DNA of 64,000 bases from DASWJZ01 sp963805325 (GTDB taxonomy: Bacteria > Pseudomonadota > Alphaproteobacteria > Rhizobiales > Afifellaceae): positions 248,001 through 312,000 of the forward strand of contig CAWDTS010000015.1 of NCBI GenBank assembly GCA_963805325.1, given 5' to 3'. Positions 1-9,059 of this stretch are shown here, in pieces (the first letter of the stretch is position 1; every line of letters starts with the position of its first letter). The notes under the pieces are model-generated. The model had not been told where the DNA came from and made no database searches. It was given only the letters and a program-made list of their open reading frames with translations. Both the position numbers and the translations under genes were made by a program.

Positions 1-1913
1 CGAGCGCCGGCGCAGTGCAACTCCTCGACGGACGCTGGCAGCGCAAGGCCGTCGGGCTCATCGCAGGCGAAGGCACCGGCGCGTCGCAGCCGCTGCTTGA
101 GCCGCTGACCTACGTGCAGCGGGCGCTCGCGCCGACCACCGATCTCCTTTCCTCCGACGCGCCGAGCACCAGCGAGGCGGTGAAGGGAATGATCGACCGC
201 GGCGCCTCCGTCATCGTGCTGACGGAGACCGGCACACTGCCACCGGAGACCTCGGACTCGCTTCTGAAGTGGGTCGAGAGCGGCGGGACGCTCGTGCGCT
301 TCGCGAGCCCCAACCTCGCCGCGACGACCGTCGACGAGCTTCTTCCGGTGCGGCTTCGCCAGGGCGAGCGCGCGCTCGGCGGCTCGCTGTCGTGGGAGGA
401 GCCGCAGGCCATCGGGAGCTTCCCGGCGACCGGCCCGTTCGCGCATATCGACGTGCCCACCGACGTCGTGGTCAACCGGCAGGTGCTCGCCGACCCGGAG
501 GCTCTGAGAAGCGCCGAGGTGTGGGCGGAGCTTCGCGACGGAACGCCGCTCGTCACCGCCGCGACGCGCGGCAACGGGCGCATCGTCCTCTTCCATGTCA
601 CCGCCGATCCGCGCTGGTCCAACCTGCCGCTTTCCGGCGCGTTCGTGGAGATGCTGAACGCCATCGTCGACATGGCCGGCACGGTCGCGAAGCCGGCGGC
701 GACGACCACCGCGGACGCCGCGGCAGCTCCGAAGGCCGCCGCGCCCTGGAAGCCGCTGGAGCTGCTCGATGGCTACGGCGACCTCGGAGTGCCGCCGGCA
801 GGCGCCACGCTCGTCGCCGACATGGCCGGCGCCAGCCCGAGCCCGGAGACCCCGCCCGGTCTTTACAGCCGCAATAACACCACGCAGGCGCTGAACGCCG
901 TTGACGCGAAGACCCCGCTCGCGCCGCTTGCTCCGGACACCATCGGCTGGCGCGGGCGCGTCGAATCGCTTGAGCCCCAGCCCTCGACACCGATCTGGCC
1001 CTGGCTGCTCGTGGCTGCGGCAATTCTCGCGCTCCTCGACGGGCTCGCCGTGCTCCTGCTCTCCGGCCGCCTTACCCGCCGCTTCGCTGCGGCCGCCGGC
1101 GTAGCGCTTGCCGTCGCCCTCGTCCTCCCGAGCGCCAACGACGCGCACGCGCAGGAAGACGCGGCGATGGCCAAGGCGCTAGAAGCGACGACGAAGACGC
1201 AGCTCGCCTACGTCGAGACCGGCAACACGGAGCTCGACTCCACGAGCCGCGCCGGCCTCACCGGGCTTTCCACCTATCTCGCCGACCGCACGGCGCTTGA
1301 GCCCGGCGACCCCGCCGCCGTCGATATCGCCAACGACGAGCTTGCCTTCTACGCGCTTCTCTATTGGCCGATCGATCCGGATCAGCCGACGCCGAGCGCA
1401 GAGACGATGGCGAAGGTCGACACCTACATGAAGAACGGCGGCACCGTTCTCTTCGACACGCGCGACGCCGGCGGCTTCAACGCCAGCGGCGCGGAGACGC
1501 CCGAGACTCTCAAACTTCGCCAGATCCTCTCCTTCGTCGACGTGCCGCCGCTCGAGCCCGTACCGCCGGATCACGTGCTCACCAAGGCGTTCTATCTTCT
1601 CTCCGAGTTTCCCGGCCGCTGGGCGAACTCCGAGCTCTGGGTCGAGAGCCTTTCCGATCAGCCGAACGACAAGAACCGTCCGGTGCGCGGCGGCGACGGT
1701 GTCTCGCCTATTCTGATCACCGGCAATGATCTCGCCGCGGCTTGGGCGGTCGACGGCAACGGGCTCTGGCTCTATCCGACCGTGCCCTCCGACCCGCGCC
1801 AGCGCGAGCTTGCCTTCCGCGCCGGCGTCAACATCGTGATGTATACGCTGACCGGCAACTACAAGGCCGATCAGGTGCACGTCCCGGCGTTGCTCGAACG
1901 GCTCGGACAGTGA
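1..1913 (+). CDS. DUF4159-domain membrane protein, C-terminal part (5' end outside window)
   Basis: The reading frame is open through the left edge, so the gene is cut; the first usable start inside the window (GTG at 15) is probably internal. About 632 residues are visible. There is one clear transmembrane helix in the middle (about residues 328-350, WPWLLVAAAILALLDGLAVL), followed by a second hydrophobic stretch that ends in Ala-rich sequence. The remainder matches the DUF4159 layout: a Rossmann-like domain with a run of FYALLYWPI and a late GNDLAAAWA segment. DUF4159 proteins of alphaproteobacteria usually carry a BatA-like N-terminus and sit in MoxR/DUF58/VWA clusters thought to act at the envelope. 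The next gene follows after 13 bases in the same direction, which suggests one operon. Exact function is unknown. Family call is good; role is inference. Confidence 0.8.
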   Translation, partial: SAGAVQLLDGRWQRKAVGLIAGEGTGASQPLLEPLTYVQRALAPTTDLLSSDAPSTSEAVKGMIDRGASVIVLTETGTLPPETSDSLLKWVESGGTLVRFASPNLAATTVDELLPVRLRQGERALGGSLSWEEPQAIGSFPATGPFAHIDVPTDVVVNRQVLADPEALRSAEVWAELRDGTPLVTAATRGNGRIVLFHVTADPRWSNLPLSGAFVEMLNAIVDMAGTVAKPAATTTADAAAAPKAAAPWKPLELLDGYGDLGVPPAGATLVADMAGASPSPETPPGLYSRNNTTQALNAVDAKTPLAPLAPDTIGWRGRVESLEPQPSTPIWPWLLVAAAILALLDGLAVLLLSGRLTRRFAAAAGVALAVALVLPSANDAHAQEDAAMAKALEATTKTQLAYVETGNTELDSTSRAGLTGLSTYLADRTALEPGDPAAVDIANDELAFYALLYWPIDPDQPTPSAETMAKVDTYMKNGGTVLFDTRDAGGFNASGAETPETLKLRQILSFVDVPPLEPVPPDHVLTKAFYLLSEFPGRWANSELWVESLSDQPNDKNRPVRGGDGVSPILITGNDLAAAWAVDGNGLWLYPTVPSDPRQRELAFRAGVNIVMYTLTGNYKADQVHVPALLERLGQ

Positions 1914-1926
1914 GGCGGCGCGCGCG

Positions 1927-3996
1927 ATGACCCGCTTCGCCCTCGACTTCGATCCGCTCCTACCGCTGCCACTGGTGGCGACGCTTGCGGCTCTCTTCAT
2001 CGTCGTCTTCGCGCTGCTCGCCTGGCAGCGCGTGCGCGGCGCATGGCTGCGCGCGCTCGCCTCCGCATTCCTTGTGCTGGCGCTGGTGAACCCCGTCCTG
2101 AAGCGCGAGGAGCGCGATCCCCTCCCCGGCGTCGTGGCGCTCGTCGTCGACGACAGCGCCAGCCAGAAGCTCGGCAACCGCACCGCGCAGACAGAGGCCG
2201 CGGTCACAGCGCTGAAGGCGAAGCTTGAGGCGCTCGGCGGCTTCGAGGTTCGCGAAGTGCATGCGGCAGACCGACCCGACGGCGACGGGACGGAGCTCTT
2301 CTCAGAGCTGACGAAACTCGTTGACGACGTGCCGCCGGCGCAGGTCGCCGGTGCCGTCCTCGTCACCGACGGCATCGTCAACGATGTTCCGGCGAATGCC
2401 GAGGCGCTTGGCTTCAATGCGCCGATCCACGCGCTCGTCACCGGCGAGCCCAACGAGCACGACCGCCGCGTCGTTCTCGATCGCGCGCCGCGTTTCGCCA
2501 TTCTCGGCGAGCCGCAGAGCATTCAGTATCGCGTCCTCGATCCCGACCTCGCGCCGGGATCGCCCGTCACTGTGCACCTGCGGGTCGACGGCACGGAGGT
2601 CGCAAGCAATTCCGTCAGCGTCGGCGACCAGCACGTGATCGACCTGCCGCTGACCCATGCCGGTCGCACCATCGTGGAGCTGGAGGTCGAGCCCGGCACG
2701 AACGAGCTAGCGCTCGAGAACAACGACGCCGTTGCCGAGATCGACGTGGTGCGCGAACATCTGCGCGTGCTCCTCGTCTCCGGCGAACCGCATGCCGGCG
2801 AGCGCACCTGGCGCAACGTTCTGAAGTCGGACGCCGCCGTCGACCTCGTGCACTTCACGATTCTGCGGCCGCCGGAGAAACAGGACGGCACGCCGATCAA
2901 CGAGCTTTCGCTGATCGCCTTCCCGACGCGCGAGCTGTTTGAGGAGAAGATCAGCCAGTTCGACCTGATCATCTTCGACCGCTACCAAAGCCGCGGCGTG
3001 CTGCCGATCGTCTATTACGACAATCTCGCGCGTTATGTGCGCCAGGGCGGCGCGGTGCTCGTTGCCGCCGGCCCCGACTACGCCTCCTCCGGAAGCCTCT
3101 ACCGCACGCCCCTCGGGCCTGTGCTTCCGGCGGTTCCGACCGGCCAGATCGTCGAGCAGCCCTACCGCGCCAAGATCAGCCCCGTCGGCATGCGCCATCC
3201 CGTGACCCGCGACCTCCCCGGCGGCGCGACCGACCCACCGAGCTGGAGCGAATGGTTCCGCCTCATCGACACCGACGCGATCGCCGGCGACATCACGATG
3301 ACGGGTCCGGGCGACCGCCCGCTCCTGGTACTCGCCCACGAGGGAGAAGGCCGCGTCGCGATGATGCTCTCCGACCACGCCTGGCTGTGGGCACGCGGCT
3401 ATCAGGGCGGCGGCCCGCATGCGGCGCTGCTTCGCCGCCTGCTTCATTGGCTGATGCGCGAACCGGAGCTTGAGGAAGAGGCGCTGACCGCCCACTCCGA
3501 AGGCCGCGATCTCGTCATCGAGCGGCAGACGCTTTCGGAAGCGATGCCGCAGGTGACCGTGAAATCTCCGACCGGCGCGAACGAGCCGCTGACACTGAAG
3601 CAAGCCGAGCCGGGACTTTGGCGCGGCGTGATCAAGGATGCGCCGCTCGGCCTGCACCGGGCCGACGACGGGACGCTGACCGCGCTCGCCCATATTGGCC
3701 CCGCCAATCCGGCGGAGTTCCAGGACGTGATCTCGACGACCAAGCGTCTCCAGCCGATCGCCGACGCGACGGGCGGCTCCGTGCGCCGTATCGGAAGCGG
3801 CAGCGGCGTTTCCCTGCCACGCGTCTCCGCCGTGTCGTCGCGCGCGCCCGCGGCGGGTCGCGACTGGATCGGGCTTCGCCGCTCCGAGGCGACGGTGCTG
3901 AAGAGCATCGACCAGCTGCCGCTCTTCGGCGGGCTGCTCGGACTGGCGCTTCTCGTCGGCGGCTTCGCCGCGCTCTGGTATCGCGAGGCGCGCTAG
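1927..3996 (+). CDS. Large membrane protein with VWA/glutamine-amidotransferase-like extracytoplasmic region
   Basis: This 689-residue protein has two N-terminal membrane helices (about residues 14-33 and 39-58), a long soluble region and one C-terminal helix (about 664-684) followed by a short charged tail. That is the layout of the large membrane protein that accompanies MoxR, DUF58 and DUF4159 genes. The region after the second helix (VALVVDDSASQKLGN) resembles the first strand and MIDAS-like loop of a von Willebrand A fold. A later part (FDLIIFDRYQ, GGAVLVAAGPDY) resembles the class I glutamine amidotransferase-like fold found in these proteins, where it is normally catalytically inactive. 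It lies 13 bases after the DUF4159 gene and faces a convergent GNAT gene. Likely role is envelope-related; no substrate can be named. Confidence 0.75.
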   Translation: MTRFALDFDPLLPLPLVATLAALFIVVFALLAWQRVRGAWLRALASAFLVLALVNPVLKREERDPLPGVVALVVDDSASQKLGNRTAQTEAAVTALKAKLEALGGFEVREVHAADRPDGDGTELFSELTKLVDDVPPAQVAGAVLVTDGIVNDVPANAEALGFNAPIHALVTGEPNEHDRRVVLDRAPRFAILGEPQSIQYRVLDPDLAPGSPVTVHLRVDGTEVASNSVSVGDQHVIDLPLTHAGRTIVELEVEPGTNELALENNDAVAEIDVVREHLRVLLVSGEPHAGERTWRNVLKSDAAVDLVHFTILRPPEKQDGTPINELSLIAFPTRELFEEKISQFDLIIFDRYQSRGVLPIVYYDNLARYVRQGGAVLVAAGPDYASSGSLYRTPLGPVLPAVPTGQIVEQPYRAKISPVGMRHPVTRDLPGGATDPPSWSEWFRLIDTDAIAGDITMTGPGDRPLLVLAHEGEGRVAMMLSDHAWLWARGYQGGGPHAALLRRLLHWLMREPELEEEALTAHSEGRDLVIERQTLSEAMPQVTVKSPTGANEPLTLKQAEPGLWRGVIKDAPLGLHRADDGTLTALAHIGPANPAEFQDVISTTKRLQPIADATGGSVRRIGSGSGVSLPRVSAVSSRAPAAGRDWIGLRRSEATVLKSIDQLPLFGGLLGLALLVGGFAALWYREAR

Positions 3997-3999
3997 GGT

Positions 4000-4545
4000 T
4001 CAGTTGCGCTTCGCCGCCGCCCTCCGTTTTGCTGGCAGCGCGGTCTTCATGACGACGCCCTTCACCGTCCCGGCAAGCCCCTCTGCCGCACCGGGCACAA
4101 GCTCGGCGACAAGAAACCGCGCAGGGTCGACGGGCCCCGGCATCGCGACGCGCCGCGGCGGCAGCGGACGAAAGCCAAAGGGCCAATAGTAAGGCTGGTC
4201 GCCGACCAGGATAACGAAAAGCCAACCGGCCTTGCGCGCCTCTTCCATGACGTGCCGCATCAGCGCCTTTCCGTAGCCCTGGCCTTTGTAGAGCGGCTCG
4301 ACCACGAGCGGCCCGAGCAGCAACCCCATCGCCTCGCCGACGCTGATCGGCGTCATGCGAACCGAGCCGATCAGGACGCCGTCACGCTCGGTCACGAAGG
4401 AAAGAGTCGGGTCGTGCGGCGCCTGTTCGCGCACGCGGAACGCGGCGCGCGCATAGGCGCCGGGACCGAACGCGGCATGTTGCAGGGCGTCGATGGCAGC
4501 GGCGTCGCTTGGCCGCTCCAGCCGGATGATGATGTTCTGGCTCAT
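4000..4545 (-). CDS. GNAT family N-acetyltransferase
   Basis: A 181-residue protein with the GNAT fold. The N-terminal strand-helix (IIIRLERPSDAAAIDALQHAAF) leads to a central acyl-CoA-binding motif A, VEPLYKGQGYGKALMRHVME, with the R/Q-x-x-G-x-G/A signature written here as QGYGKA. A GDQPYYWPFGFRP segment near residue 120 is typical of the COG3153 (YhbS-like) branch. Acceptor substrate cannot be read from sequence. The C-terminus is basic (KRRAAAKRN). The gene ends three bases from the convergent membrane-protein gene, so the two may share a bidirectional stop region. No partner gene is apparent. Confidence 0.85.
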   Translation of the reverse strand: MSQNIIIRLERPSDAAAIDALQHAAFGPGAYARAAFRVREQAPHDPTLSFVTERDGVLIGSVRMTPISVGEAMGLLLGPLVVEPLYKGQGYGKALMRHVMEEARKAGWLFVILVGDQPYYWPFGFRPLPPRRVAMPGPVDPARFLVAELVPGAAEGLAGTVKGVVMKTALPAKRRAAAKRN

Positions 4546-4830
4546 GGCGTATCCGCGGAGATGTCTTCAAGAAGCCGCGGAGCGCCGGAAGGAAGCGCGT
4601 CAGCGCGGCGTGAGTGGCGCGCGCGCCCCAAGGCGCGCGGTCATCCGCCGTCGTCGCAAGAATCTGGTTACGCTTCTCGTCATGGCGGGCGCGCCTATCA
4701 CGGCGGAATTCCTGAGGCAAGCGAGAACCTTCCCGGGAGGTCCGGGCCGCCATGCGTTGCAAGCCTTGTGCTACCGGCCCCGAGAGGGCATCTGAGTTCG
4801 CTCAGTTGTGAGTCTTGGCAGGGTTTTCGA
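4546..4830. other. Divergent intergenic region between GNAT and GST genes
   Basis: These 285 bases separate the starts of two divergent genes and must hold both promoters. I see GC-rich sequence with no convincing ORF, tRNA or strong terminator. The bases just before the GST start (GGCAGGG, about ten bases upstream of ATG 4831) are a plausible ribosome binding site. Confidence 0.4.
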
Positions 4831-5821
4831 ATGGGCAAGCTCGTCGACGGCAAATGGGACGCGCGCAAGACACGACCAAGCGCCAACGCCCGCTTCGCAC
4901 GTCCGTCCACGCAGTTCCGGAACTGGGTGACGGCTGACGGTTCCGCCGGTCCGACCGGCGAAGGCGGCTTCAAGGCCGAGCCGAGCCGTTATCATCTTTA
5001 CGTTTCGCTCGCCTGCCCGTGGGCCCATCGCACGCTGATCTTTCGCAAGCTCAAGAAGCTGACCGAGGCGATCGGAATTTCCGTCGTCGAGCCGCACATG
5101 CTGGCCGAAGGCTGGGAGTTCAACGAGACTTGGCCCGACCACCTCTACGGCAAGAAGCGGCTCTACGAGATCTATGTCGCCGCCAACCCGACCTATAGCG
5201 GCCGCGCCTCCGTCCCGATCCTCTGGGACAAGCAGCGCGAGACGATCGTGTCGAACGAGTTCGGCCGACATCATCCGCATGCTGAACAGCGCCTTCGACG
5301 CGTTTGGCGACACCTCGCTCGATTTCTATCCGGAGCCACTGCGTCTTGAGATCGACGCGCTCAACGCCGTCATCTACGAGAACGTCAACGACGGGGTCTA
5401 CAAGGCCGGCTTCGCGCCGAGCCAGGAGGCCTACGAAGAAGCCTTCCGCGCGCTCTTCAACACGCTCGACGAGCTCGACCAGCGCCTCGACGGACAACGC
5501 TTCCTGCTCGGCGATCCGCTGACCGAAGCCGACTGGCGGCTCTTCACGACGCTGATCCGCTTCGACGCGGTCTACTACGTCCACTTCAAGTGCAACCGTC
5601 GGCGGATCGTCGACTATCCGAACCTCTCGGGCTATCTCCGCGACCTCTTCCAGATGCCGGGCGTCAAGGAGACCGTCGATATCGAGCACATCAAACAGCA
5701 CTATTATTACAGCCACGAGAGCATCAACCCGACGCGCATCGTGCCACTCGGACCGCTGATGATCATCGATGCCCCGCACGACCGCGACCGCTTTCGCGGG
5801 ACGAACCTCCCTGTGCGCTGA
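4831..5821 (+). pseudogene. Glutathionyl-hydroquinone reductase-like GST, frameshifted (+1 at about 5260)
   Basis: Two adjacent frames together encode an omega/xi-type glutathione transferase of about 329 residues. The first frame starts at ATG 4831 (MGKLVDGKWD) and contains the S-L-A-C-P-W-A-H-R active-site segment, whose Cys is the catalytic residue of glutathionyl-hydroquinone reductases (YqjG/ECM4 family). At 5260-5261 one extra T breaks the IVSNES-ADIIRMLN junction that is conserved in the family. The second frame then supplies the all-alpha domain to the stop at 5819-5821, ending RFRGTNLPVR. The span is 3n+1 bases, as expected for one inserted base. Known relatives reduce S-glutathionyl-hydroquinones. 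The flanking sequence is fully conserved on both sides, so a sequence error is at least as likely as real inactivation. Confidence 0.8.
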
Positions 5822-5840
5822 GCGCCCGCCGCGCGCCGTC

Positions 5841-6311
5841 CTACCAGTCGGCAGCGGGCGGCATGCCGTCGCGCACCTCGGCGAGCCTCGCCGCCGTGCC
5901 GGGGCTGATGTCCGGCGGCAGGCGGTCGACGGGAAACGACTCGCAGGCAATGATCTCGAGATTCGGAAACGGCTTCGTTGCGCCGTGCTCGAAGGCGCGG
6001 CAGACGAAAAGCGCTACATGGTCGCGCGGGTCGGCGCGAGCGTTGCGATAGATGCCGAAGAGCACCGGCGGTGCGGTGAGCCTGGCGCCCGTCTCCTCGC
6101 GCACTTCGCGATTGAGCGCATCCGCGACGCTTTCCCCCACCTCCACGCCGCCGCCGGGAAGATACCAGCCGGGGACATAGGAGTGCTTCACCAGCACGAC
6201 CATCCCGTCCTTGATCAGCATGGCGCGGACACCGAACGTCATGCCGTGCGTAAGCCTGCCGAAGGCGAGACGCCCCCGTTGCAGGAGCCGGTGATGCAGC
6301 TTGAGCGTCAT
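5841..6311 (-). CDS. Nudix hydrolase
   Basis: A 156-residue Nudix protein. The Nudix box occupies about residues 53-75 and is intact: GGGVEVGESVADAL followed by NREVREETG, matching G-x5-E-x7-RE-U-x-E-E-x-G-U. The catalytic and metal-binding glutamates (REVREE) are all present, so the enzyme should hydrolyse a nucleoside diphosphate linked to another moiety. The substrate cannot be predicted from the box. The N-terminus (THGMTFGVRAMLIKDGMVVL) matches short bacterial ADP-ribose or nucleotide-cleaning Nudix proteins. It is convergent with the upstream GST gene and divergent from the metallophosphoesterase gene, with 83 bases between the two starts. Confidence 0.9.
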   Translation of the reverse strand: MTLKLHHRLLQRGRLAFGRLTHGMTFGVRAMLIKDGMVVLVKHSYVPGWYLPGGGVEVGESVADALNREVREETGARLTAPPVLFGIYRNARADPRDHVALFVCRAFEHGATKPFPNLEIIACESFPVDRLPPDISPGTAARLAEVRDGMPPAADW

Positions 6312-6394
6312 GTCGCGGGCGAACTACCACACGGCAGCCGGGATCGGAACCAAGCCGCGCACGAAAGGATGCCAAGACCCCGCGCGGGAGCGGC

Positions 6395-7306
6395 ATGATG
6401 TTTCGCCTCGGCCATCTTTCCGACATCCACCTCGGCGGCGTGCCTTCGCTTCGCATCAAGGACTTCGTGACGAAGCGCCTCGTCGGCTACACGAACTGGC
6501 GGCGCAATCGGGCGCACGCTTTGACCTCAGGGTCACTCGACCGCCTGGTCGCCGACCTGAAGGCGCAGAAGCCCGACCATATCGCCGTCACCGGCGACCT
6601 CACCAACATTGCGCGGCGCGAGGAGTTCGAGAACGCCAGAGCCTGGCTCGAGGAACTTGGGCCGCCCGACAAGGTGACGGCGATACCTGGAAACCACGAT
6701 GCCTACGTGCCCGGCGCGCATCGCCGCTACCGCGAGCTCTGGGCGCCCTGGATGCTTGCCGACGACGCAAAAATCGTAGGGCGTGCCATGTTCCCGTTCA
6801 TGCGCCGCAAGGGGAATGTCGCGCTGATCGGCGTCTCCTCCGCGGTCGCCTCCGCGCCCTTCATGGCAACCGGACGCGTCGGCGGCGAGCAGACGAAGCG
6901 GCTTCGCAAGCTGCTCGACGAGGCGCGCGTCGAAGGCCTCTTCCGCGTGGTCCTGATCCACCATCCGCCGAAGCTCGTCGACCGGCGCAATCAGTGGCGC
7001 AAGCTCACCGACGGCCGCCGCTTCCGCCGCGCCATCGAGCGCTCTGGTGCGGAGCTGATCCTGCACGGCCACGACCACATGCGCATGATGACGGCGATCC
7101 AAGGTGCGAACGGCATCGTCCCGGTCATCGGCGTGCCGGCGGCCAGCGCCGCGCCGATCGGCGGTCCGCGCGGCGGTGGCTATGCGATCCACGAGATTTC
7201 CGAGGACGGCCCCCGCTACGCACTGACGGTGATCCACCGCGGCTACTCGGACGATGGCGAGATCGTCGAGACGGCGCGCGCCGACTATTCGATCAATCGA
7301 CCATGA
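6395..7306 (+). CDS. Metallophosphoesterase (CpdA-like)
   Basis: A 303-residue calcineurin-like phosphoesterase. All metal-ligand motifs are visible in order: D-x-H at residues 10-12 (SDIHLGG), GDLTN near 67-71, GNHD at about 100-103, an isolated conserved His in LIHHPPK, and GHDH near 228. This set is typical of the cAMP phosphodiesterase CpdA and related class III phosphodiesterases. Substrate specificity cannot be fixed from sequence. Two ATG codons occur in tandem at 6395 and 6398, and GGGAG at 6386-6390 fits either. The 3' end overlaps the convergent downstream gene by 14 bases. Confidence is high for family and low for exact substrate. Confidence 0.88.
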   Translation: MMFRLGHLSDIHLGGVPSLRIKDFVTKRLVGYTNWRRNRAHALTSGSLDRLVADLKAQKPDHIAVTGDLTNIARREEFENARAWLEELGPPDKVTAIPGNHDAYVPGAHRRYRELWAPWMLADDAKIVGRAMFPFMRRKGNVALIGVSSAVASAPFMATGRVGGEQTKRLRKLLDEARVEGLFRVVLIHHPPKLVDRRNQWRKLTDGRRFRRAIERSGAELILHGHDHMRMMTAIQGANGIVPVIGVPAASAAPIGGPRGGGYAIHEISEDGPRYALTVIHRGYSDDGEIVETARADYSINRP

Positions 7307-7862
7307 ACCAGGCCAGCGCGATGATCAGGAACATGCCCGCGATCATGCCGAGACCGAAGCCGCATAGCACCCAGACGAGCGAGGCGCTTTCGGCGGGGGC
7401 CCTTCGCGGCAGAACGGGAGCACTGCGCTGCGGGCGGCGAATTGCGCTGGTGAGCCAGTCACCCTCAATCGCCTGCTCGCGCTCCACGATCCGCTCCGCG
7501 ACATAGCGCGTCACCGCGTCCGCGATCGTATCGACGCTGGCGCTTTCGGCGAGCGTCGTGCGCCCGAGCCTTAAATCCTTCTGGAACAGATATTGGCGCT
7601 TGTCGCGGCCCATCACCACGAAGCTCGTGGCGTCGACCCAGTAGCGCGGCGGCTGGCCGGGAAGGATTCCGACCAGGTACTGATCGCTGTCCGACGGCAG
7701 ATCCGCGATAACACCGTCGAGCGCCTCACCCAGAAGCTCAAGGCGCGCGATCTCCGCCTCGCGGAGCTCGACCACTACGTCGTTTCGCTCCGAGTGCGCG
7801 ATACGCACCTCGCGGATCGCGCGCCGCAGCTCGCCCGTTCGCCTGGGCCTACCCTCCACCAT
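7293..7862 (-). CDS. Conserved hypothetical protein with C-terminal membrane anchor
   Basis: A 189-residue protein I do not assign to a named family. The first 150 residues are soluble and mixed in charge, with a compact beta-rich stretch (DQYLVGILPGQPPRYWVDATSF and neighbours) and an Arg-rich linker. A single strong transmembrane helix ends the protein (about residues 163-188, FGLGMIAGMFLIIALAWFMV), which predicts a cytoplasmic domain tethered by its C-terminus. The gene is convergent with the metallophosphoesterase and overlaps its 3' end by 14 bases. A moderate ribosome binding site (GTAGGGG) lies upstream. Function unknown. Confidence 0.65.
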   Translation of the reverse strand: MVEGRPRRTGELRRAIREVRIAHSERNDVVVELREAEIARLELLGEALDGVIADLPSDSDQYLVGILPGQPPRYWVDATSFVVMGRDKRQYLFQKDLRLGRTTLAESASVDTIADAVTRYVAERIVEREQAIEGDWLTSAIRRPQRSAPVLPRRAPAESASLVWVLCGFGLGMIAGMFLIIALAWFMVD

Positions 7863-7955
7863 GACGCCCCTACTCTTTCACCCTCGCAAAATTGAGACTA
7901 GCAGGTTCAAAGGGCCGGCTGCGAGGGCCCTTCGTCTCAGAGGCATTGGGAAAGC

Positions 7956-8432
7956 ATGGCGGAGCGCGTGAGAAGCACGGACAGGGTGCGGGATGCCGCG
8001 GCGGCGGCCGGGCTTGCCATCGAGATCCGCGAAATGCCGCAGAGTACGCGCACGGCCGCGGAGGCCGCAGCGGCCTGCGGCACCTCGGTCGCGCAGATCG
8101 TGAAATCCCTGATCTTCCGGAAGGCGGACAGCGGTGAGCCCGTGCTGATCCTCGTCTCCGGCCGGAACCGGGTCGACGAGAAGGCCATGAAGGCCGTCAT
8201 TGGCGAGGCGCTTGAGCGGATCGACGCCGATCAGGTGCGCGCACTGACCGGATTTGCGATCGGCGGCGTTGCGCCGCTCGGCTCGCTGAGGCCGCTTGCG
8301 ACATTCATGGACGCCGACCTCCTGACCTTCGATACCGTCTGGGCTGCGGCCGGAGCGCCGCACGCCGTCTTCGAGGTCGATCCGAAGGCGCTCGCGGCGG
8401 CGGCCGGCGCCACCATCGTCAGCGTTTGCTAG
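7956..8432 (+). CDS. YbaK/prolyl-tRNA editing-type protein
   Basis: A 158-residue single-domain YbaK/aminoacyl-tRNA deacylase homologue. The fold markers are TSVAQIVKSLIFRK (conserved Lys of the active site), PVLILVSGRNRVDEKAM and the loop AIGGVAPLG, which forms the floor of the substrate pocket in ProX/YbaK proteins. Family members hydrolyse mischarged aminoacyl-tRNAs in trans, such as Cys-tRNA(Pro) or Ala-tRNA(Pro); the particular substrate here is not decidable by eye. It stands alone between divergent or convergent neighbours, with no synthetase gene nearby. The start at ATG 7956 is chosen because the family begins close to the first helix. Its ribosome binding site is weak. Confidence 0.88.
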   Translation: MAERVRSTDRVRDAAAAAGLAIEIREMPQSTRTAAEAAAACGTSVAQIVKSLIFRKADSGEPVLILVSGRNRVDEKAMKAVIGEALERIDADQVRALTGFAIGGVAPLGSLRPLATFMDADLLTFDTVWAAAGAPHAVFEVDPKALAAAAGATIVSVC

Positions 8433-8471
8433 CCGCTGCCAGCCCCGCCGGCGCCTACGGTGCGATTGCGA

Positions 8472-8889
8472 TCAGTTGACGAGCACGATCCGGGTGTTCT
8501 GCGCGCCGCGCTCTTCCACGAGCCTGTAGAGCGTTCGGGCGTTGCTCGGATGCAGGCGGATGCAGCCGTGCGAGGCGGGCCGCCCCAGGCTGCGCACGGC
8601 ATCGGTGCCGTGGATCGCATACCCGCCGAGAAAGAAGATCGAATATGGCATCGCCGAATTGTGGTACTTACTGCGAGTACCACATCTTGTGCATGCGGAT
8701 CGGCCGATACGTCCCGCGGGGCGTGCGGTAACCCTTCCGCGCAGTCGACACCGGCCACGAATAGAGCACGTTGCCGTCTTCCAGAACCGTCAGTGTCTGT
8801 CTTGAAATATCGATACGGGCGACCACCCCCGCGGATGCGCCCGTCGTCGCCAGCACGAAGACAAGCGCGGCCAATGCAAATGAACGCAT
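8472..8889 (-). pseudogene. L,D-transpeptidase (YkuD), frameshifted (+1 at about 8672)
   Basis: The first 73 codons give a signal peptide (about residues 1-20, ending ATTGASA) and the start of a YkuD domain: VVARIDISRQTLTVLEDG, then RTPRGTYRPIRMHKMWYS. The frame then meets TAA. Shifting by one base restores KYHNSAMPYSIFFLGGYAIH and the catalytic signature SHGCIRLHPSNA, with the nucleophilic Cys, before a stop at 8472-8474. The span is 418 bases, one more than a multiple of three. Relatives cross-link peptidoglycan by 3-3 bonds or attach proteins to it in the periplasm. Both halves keep every active-site residue, so either one base is wrong in the sequence or the mutation is recent. Confidence 0.82.
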
Positions 8890-9059
8890 GACGCAACTCC
8901 CAGCCCATGCCGGAAGTATGTCACATCAATCCTGCACGACAATTACTGAAGACCACACAATTGCCGCAATAATTCACGTTGTCGCGAGACGATGAAGCCG
9001 CATTTCCTCCCATTGCACGAAAGGATTGTCTCTCAACGTCGCTCGCCGCTCCCCGCGCG